From contig CABYVV010000012.1 in NCBI GenBank assembly GCA_902522465.1, forward strand, positions 1-42,299: a DNA stretch of 42,299 nucleotides, in the 5' to 3' direction. Under the pieces are notes generated by a model that saw nothing but the letters and a program-made list of their open reading frames with translations, was not told the origin of the DNA and did not search any database. Positions 38,762 to 42,299 of the stretch are shown here, in pieces; positions within the stretch are counted from its first letter, which is position 1, and each line of letters starts with the position of its first letter. Position numbers and translations under genes: made by a program. This DNA is from an uncultured Alphaproteobacteria bacterium. Lineage in GTDB: Bacteria > Pseudomonadota > Alphaproteobacteria > Methylaequorales > Methylaequoraceae.

Positions 38762-39857
38762 TTTTTTCTTCTCTTATTAGTGACAGAAGAAAACCGATGA
38801 TTATAGAACATGATATGAAAGAAGAACCTCCATATGAAATAAATGGTAATGTCATTCCTTTCGTTGGAATAATATTAAGTGCAGATGAAATATTAATTAT
38901 TACCTGAAAAATAAAGATATTTGCAAGCCCGGTAATTGAATTAATAACAAAAAAATTATCAGAATTTTGTGATACAACGTATGCTCTTAAATATAAAATT
39001 AAATATAAAATTATAATTAATAAGGCCAAGGCTGCACCTAATTCTTCGCCTATTAAAGCAAAAATAAAGTCTGAGTGAACATCTGGCAAAGTTTTTGCGA
39101 CTGTTCCCTCCCCAATACCTTGACCAAGAAGTCCTCCATTCTCGAAAGATTGTAATGATTTTTTTATTTGATAGTTATCACCTACATCAGAAAAAAGGAA
39201 ATTCATTATTCTAAACCTTACATGATCATGGACAAAAAAACATATTAAAAAAATTGTAAAAAATCCTGATAATACTGGAATTAAAATTTTTAAATTTATT
39301 TTTGTAGTAATTAATTGAATTAACCACGCAGCAAATATTAAAATAAACATACCAAAATCAGGTTGGAAAATTAAAACTATAGAAATAGAGATCAAGCACA
39401 AAAAATTTAATATAATTGAGTAGTCTTTTTTTAACTTATACCTCCCAAGTAATACCGCACTTACTACGATAAATGACGGTTTAAGAAGTTCGGATGGTTG
39501 AAATGAAAAATTTAAAAATTTGATCCATCTTGTGGCTCCTTTTGTTTCAGGAAAAAAAAAGATTGCAACTAATGATAAAATTATGCCAACTGCAAATAAA
39601 AAGAAAGATAAAAGGATCAGGTTTTTAAGTGAAAGCCTAGATGTAATGAGAATAATCAAAATTCCAGCCAAGCAAAAAATTAAGTGTTTTTTTAAAAGTA
39701 AATTTGAAGAAAAAGCAAATCTACCATCTAAATGTTGAGAAATACTGGTAATAGAAATCACACCAAATAAAAATAGAATAAGAGTAGGTATAAATATTAT
39801 TTTATCAATATTACCCCACCAACTTTTGGGTTTTAATATTTTATTTTCAGAGTTCAT
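38754..39857 (-). CDS. ftsW: SEDS-family peptidoglycan polymerase FtsW
   Basis: Septal glycan polymerase that uses lipid II, with its partner FtsI. The 367 residues hold about ten hydrophobic membrane segments. Recognisable SEDS motifs are RWIKFLNFSFQPSELLKPS, LIFQPDFGM, the loop GIGEGTVAKTLPDVHSDFIF with the conserved Asp, GEELG and the late LPFISYGGSS. Cluster position favours FtsW over RodA. It overlaps murD by 11 bp and murG by 8 bp. Confidence 0.95.
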   Translation of the reverse strand: MNSENKILKPKSWWGNIDKIIFIPTLILFLFGVISITSISQHLDGRFAFSSNLLLKKHLIFCLAGILIILITSRLSLKNLILLSFFLFAVGIILSLVAIFFFPETKGATRWIKFLNFSFQPSELLKPSFIVVSAVLLGRYKLKKDYSIILNFLCLISISIVLIFQPDFGMFILIFAAWLIQLITTKINLKILIPVLSGFFTIFLICFFVHDHVRFRIMNFLFSDVGDNYQIKKSLQSFENGGLLGQGIGEGTVAKTLPDVHSDFIFALIGEELGAALALLIIILYLILYLRAYVVSQNSDNFFVINSITGLANIFIFQVIINISSALNIIPTKGMTLPFISYGGSSFISCSIIIGFLLSLIREEKNA

Positions 39858-41217
39858 TTACATTGAGTTTTTCAATTACTAATTTCTTAAACACTTGACC
39901 TCTAACTTCGAAGTTTTCAAATTGATCAAAAGAGGCACAAGCAGGTGACAGTAGTATATTAGCTTCATTTTTAAATTTTTCTGCATCTTTAAATGCTTCC
40001 TCAAAGGATTCTTGAAGTGTAGACAATTTTTGACATTTTATATAATTTTTATCTAGAAAGTTTTTTATCATTCTTCCAGACTCACCAAAACAATAAGCTT
40101 TAACAATGTTATTCAAATTCTTTTCAATTCCTTGGAGTCCTCCTTTTTTTTCTCTTCCACCTAATATCCAAAATATGTTTTTAAATGATTTAATAGCGGT
40201 TCTTGCTGAGTTTACGTTTGTTGATTTGCTGTCATTATAAAAATGAATATTTTTAAATTTTCCTAAGAATTCAATTCTGTGTTCAAGATTTCTTAATTTT
40301 GGAATAGATTTAATGAAATCATCTTTGCTTTGTTTAATTAAAAAAGCAGAGACGTAACATGCTAGTAAATTCTGAAAATTGTGTTCAACTTGAGTAAATT
40401 TTATCTTATCCCTAGGAATTGTAATTTCATGATTGATCAAGTTGTTAACAATTGATATTGATTCTCTATTTTGTTTTAAATAAACTTCGACGTTTTTTCT
40501 TTTTGAACTTATTCTAACTAGTCTGGATTTAAATTTTTTATTAAAATCTCTAGCAATTTTATTAGTGTAGGGGTCATCAACACATATAATTGCATTATCA
40601 TTTTCGTTTTGGTTTTTAAAAATATTGAGTTTTGAGTCAATATAATCTTTCATAGTTCCATGCCATTCTAGATGATCTTTTGAAATGTTTAATAAAATTG
40701 CTTGATTGAATTTAAGTTTATCAATTTTTGATAATTGGAATGAGGAAATTTCAATTACCAACTTCGTGTCTCTTTGTATTTCTAAGTCTGAAAATGGAAC
40801 TCCAAAGTTTCCACATAATTTGGAATTTGTTGTAATTTTTTGTACAAAATTAGTTGTGGTTGATTTTCCATTTGTACCTGTAATTCCTATTAAGAAATTT
40901 TTATAACTTAACAAAGCTAATAACTCTAAATCTGTAATTATTTTAATATCATGTTTTTTTGCAATTTTTATTGCTTCATGAGGATTGGAGTCCGAATGAT
41001 TAATTCCAGGACTTAATACTAAGAAAAAACATTGTTTTAAATTATTAGGATTAACAGTGGATAAGTTAAAGTTTTCTCGTATTAAATAATCCCTTTTTTT
41101 ATTATTATCGTCCCAGCATAAGTATGAAATTCCATTGCTTGATAAAAATTTGGCAAGAGAGATACCTGATTTTCCCATTCCAAGTAAAAAAAATTTTTTT
41201 TTAAATTTTTTTATCAT
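39847..41217 (-). CDS. murD: UDP-N-acetylmuramoylalanine-D-glutamate ligase
   Basis: Adds D-Glu to UDP-MurNAc-L-Ala. With the ATG at 41215-41217, which overlaps the mraY stop in an ATGA arrangement, it has 456 residues and starts MIKKFKKKFFLLGMGKSG, like homologues; the longer in-frame start at 41271 would lie inside mraY. The P-loop GITGTNGKSTTTNF, HLEWHGTMKDY, NDSKSTN and SPACASFDQFENFEVRG are all typical of MurD. Confidence 0.96.
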   Translation of the reverse strand: MIKKFKKKFFLLGMGKSGISLAKFLSSNGISYLCWDDNNKKRDYLIRENFNLSTVNPNNLKQCFFLVLSPGINHSDSNPHEAIKIAKKHDIKIITDLELLALLSYKNFLIGITGTNGKSTTTNFVQKITTNSKLCGNFGVPFSDLEIQRDTKLVIEISSFQLSKIDKLKFNQAILLNISKDHLEWHGTMKDYIDSKLNIFKNQNENDNAIICVDDPYTNKIARDFNKKFKSRLVRISSKRKNVEVYLKQNRESISIVNNLINHEITIPRDKIKFTQVEHNFQNLLACYVSAFLIKQSKDDFIKSIPKLRNLEHRIEFLGKFKNIHFYNDSKSTNVNSARTAIKSFKNIFWILGGREKKGGLQGIEKNLNNIVKAYCFGESGRMIKNFLDKNYIKCQKLSTLQESFEEAFKDAEKFKNEANILLSPACASFDQFENFEVRGQVFKKLVIEKLNVNEL

Positions 41218-42299
41218 CTTAATTTTAAGCTTGCTAGTCCAATTAGAGCTAAGATTACTGATATAATCCAAAATCTGATTACTATAGTTGATTCTGACCA
41301 GCCTTTCTGCTCAAAATGATGATGAATTGGTGCCATACGAAAAATCCTTTTTCCCGTAAATTTAAATGATATTACTTGGGCAAATACAGACAAAGCTTCT
41401 AACACAAAAATTCCTCCAATAATTGAGAGAATAATTTCATGCTTTGTGGCAACTGCTATTGATCCTATGGTCCCACCCATTGATAATGAACCTGTATCAC
41501 CCATAAAAACCATTGCAGGGGGGGCATTAAACCATAGAAATCCTAAACCGGCTCCAATTAAAGATGCGCAAATAATCACTAATTCTCCCGTGTCGTTTAC
41601 ATATGGAATTTTTAAATAATCAGAATAAATCAAATTTCCTGTAAAATAAGCTATGAAAGCAAAAGATAGGGTAGTTATCATTATAGGACCAATTGCAAGT
41701 CCATCAAGACCATCTGTCAGATTTACTGCATTTGCACTGCCAACTATTACCAATGATGCAAACAGATAATAAAAAATACCTAAATCAAAATAGTAACCTT
41801 TTGTAAAAGGTATAAAAACAATATTCACTAAATCAGGATTAATAATTTTATTGAAAAGAAATACAAATAAAAAACATATTAAAAATTCTACAACTAATCT
41901 ATGAGAGCCCTTAAAACCATCAGAACTATTATTCTTAAGTTTCTTGTAATCGTCAAATGCACCAATAAGACCAAACAATATCGTTATACTAAAGATTAAC
42001 CAAACAATTTTACTACTTAAATCTGCCCACAAGACAATTGATATAAAAAGTGAAATCAAAATTAACATGCCTCCCATCGTTGGGGTTCCTACTTTAGTCA
42101 AAAGATGACTTTTAGGACCGTCTTTCCTAATTGGTTGGCCTTTTCTTTGAACACTTTTAAGTTTTTTGATAAATTTAGGACCTAAGAGCAATGAAATAAA
42201 GAATGCTGTAAATAGTGCACCACCGGCTCTAAAAGTCAAATAATTGAAAAGATTAAGGAAGCTAAAACTTTCTATTAGTGGTATGAAAAAATGATAAAA
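41214..42299 (-). CDS. mraY: Phospho-MurNAc-pentapeptide transferase (partial at 5' end)
   Basis: Makes lipid I on undecaprenyl phosphate at the inner membrane. The frame stays open to the right edge: codons upstream of 42239 read IPLIESFSFLNLFNYLTFRAGG, the expected MraY N-terminus, so the TTG at 42237-42239 is an internal leucine and not the start. About 361 residues are visible and only the first few, including the start codon, are missing. Motifs: KVGTPTMGG, NLTDGLDGLAIG with catalytic Asp residues, MGDTGSLSMGG and MAPIHHHFEQKGW. About ten membrane helices. Confidence 0.96.
   Translation of the reverse strand, partial: FYHFFIPLIESFSFLNLFNYLTFRAGGALFTAFFISLLLGPKFIKKLKSVQRKGQPIRKDGPKSHLLTKVGTPTMGGMLILISLFISIVLWADLSSKIVWLIFSITILFGLIGAFDDYKKLKNNSSDGFKGSHRLVVEFLICFLFVFLFNKIINPDLVNIVFIPFTKGYYFDLGIFYYLFASLVIVGSANAVNLTDGLDGLAIGPIMITTLSFAFIAYFTGNLIYSDYLKIPYVNDTGELVIICASLIGAGLGFLWFNAPPAMVFMGDTGSLSMGGTIGSIAVATKHEIILSIIGGIFVLEALSVFAQVISFKFTGKRIFRMAPIHHHFEQKGWSESTIVIRFWIISVILALIGLASLKLR

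Noticed and set aside
41052-41062. Second DnaA-box-like site (GTGGATAA) within murD
   Set aside because: Imperfect (ends in T instead of A on the box strand), isolated and within conserved coding sequence; likely coincidence.

Overview
This window is a gene-dense, very AT-rich stretch (roughly 70% A+T by eye) of a bacterial chromosome, almost certainly from an alphaproteobacterium with a streamlined genome. The evidence is gene order: carA-carB-greA-trxB, YqeY-dnaG-rpoD followed by a CAU tRNA, metH split into two genes, mlaA-mlaC, and a division/cell-wall cluster running into lpxC-bamD-recN. Coding sequences fill nearly everything, most neighbours abut or overlap by 1-30 bp, and the largest gap is about 280 bp. 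The low GC, lysine/asparagine/isoleucine-rich proteins and lack of mobile elements resemble free-living marine or otherwise reduced alphaproteobacteria. I cannot name the lineage from sequence alone.

Layout. (1) 1-5740, minus strand: uvrB, a FolM/pteridine-reductase-like SDR, a 282-bp spacer with a perfect DnaA-box sequence, then uvrC-pgsA-mobB (mobB runs off the left edge). (2) 5831-7932, plus: class I aminotransferase and ketopantoate-reductase-like gene, overlapping by 4 bp. (3) 7925-13747, minus: carA-carB-greA-trxB (pyrimidine/arginine precursor synthesis, transcript cleavage factor, thioredoxin reductase). (4) 13842-18168, plus: YqeY-like protein, primase, primary sigma factor and a tRNA with CAT anticodon. 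(5) 18192-19720, minus: mlaA and mlaC, outer-membrane lipid asymmetry. (6) 19841-29141, plus: metF, split metH (two genes), uvrD, prmA and a Xaa-Pro aminopeptidase. (7) 29144-42299, minus: mraY-murD-ftsW-murG-murC-murB-ddlB-ftsQ-ftsA-lpxC-bamD-recN, the lower part of a dcw cluster, with mraY cut by the right edge.

How the genes work together: block 7 covers nearly the whole lipid-linked peptidoglycan precursor pathway after MurF (MraY, MurD, MurG, MurC, MurB, Ddl), divisome proteins (FtsW, FtsQ, FtsA), the committed step of lipid A synthesis (LpxC) and outer-membrane protein assembly (BamD). MetF feeds methyl-tetrahydrofolate to the two-part MetH. UvrB, UvrC and UvrD, three of the four main nucleotide excision repair proteins, lie within 26 kb.

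I see no phage, transposon, CRISPR, toxin-antitoxin or other defence system, and no convincing undescribed multi-gene system. The points most worth a second look are the absence of ftsZ between ftsA and lpxC, the DnaA-box spacer at 2740-3021, 11-13-base homopolymer tracts inside essential genes, the tRNA(CAU) identity, and several genes with only TTG/GTG starts.
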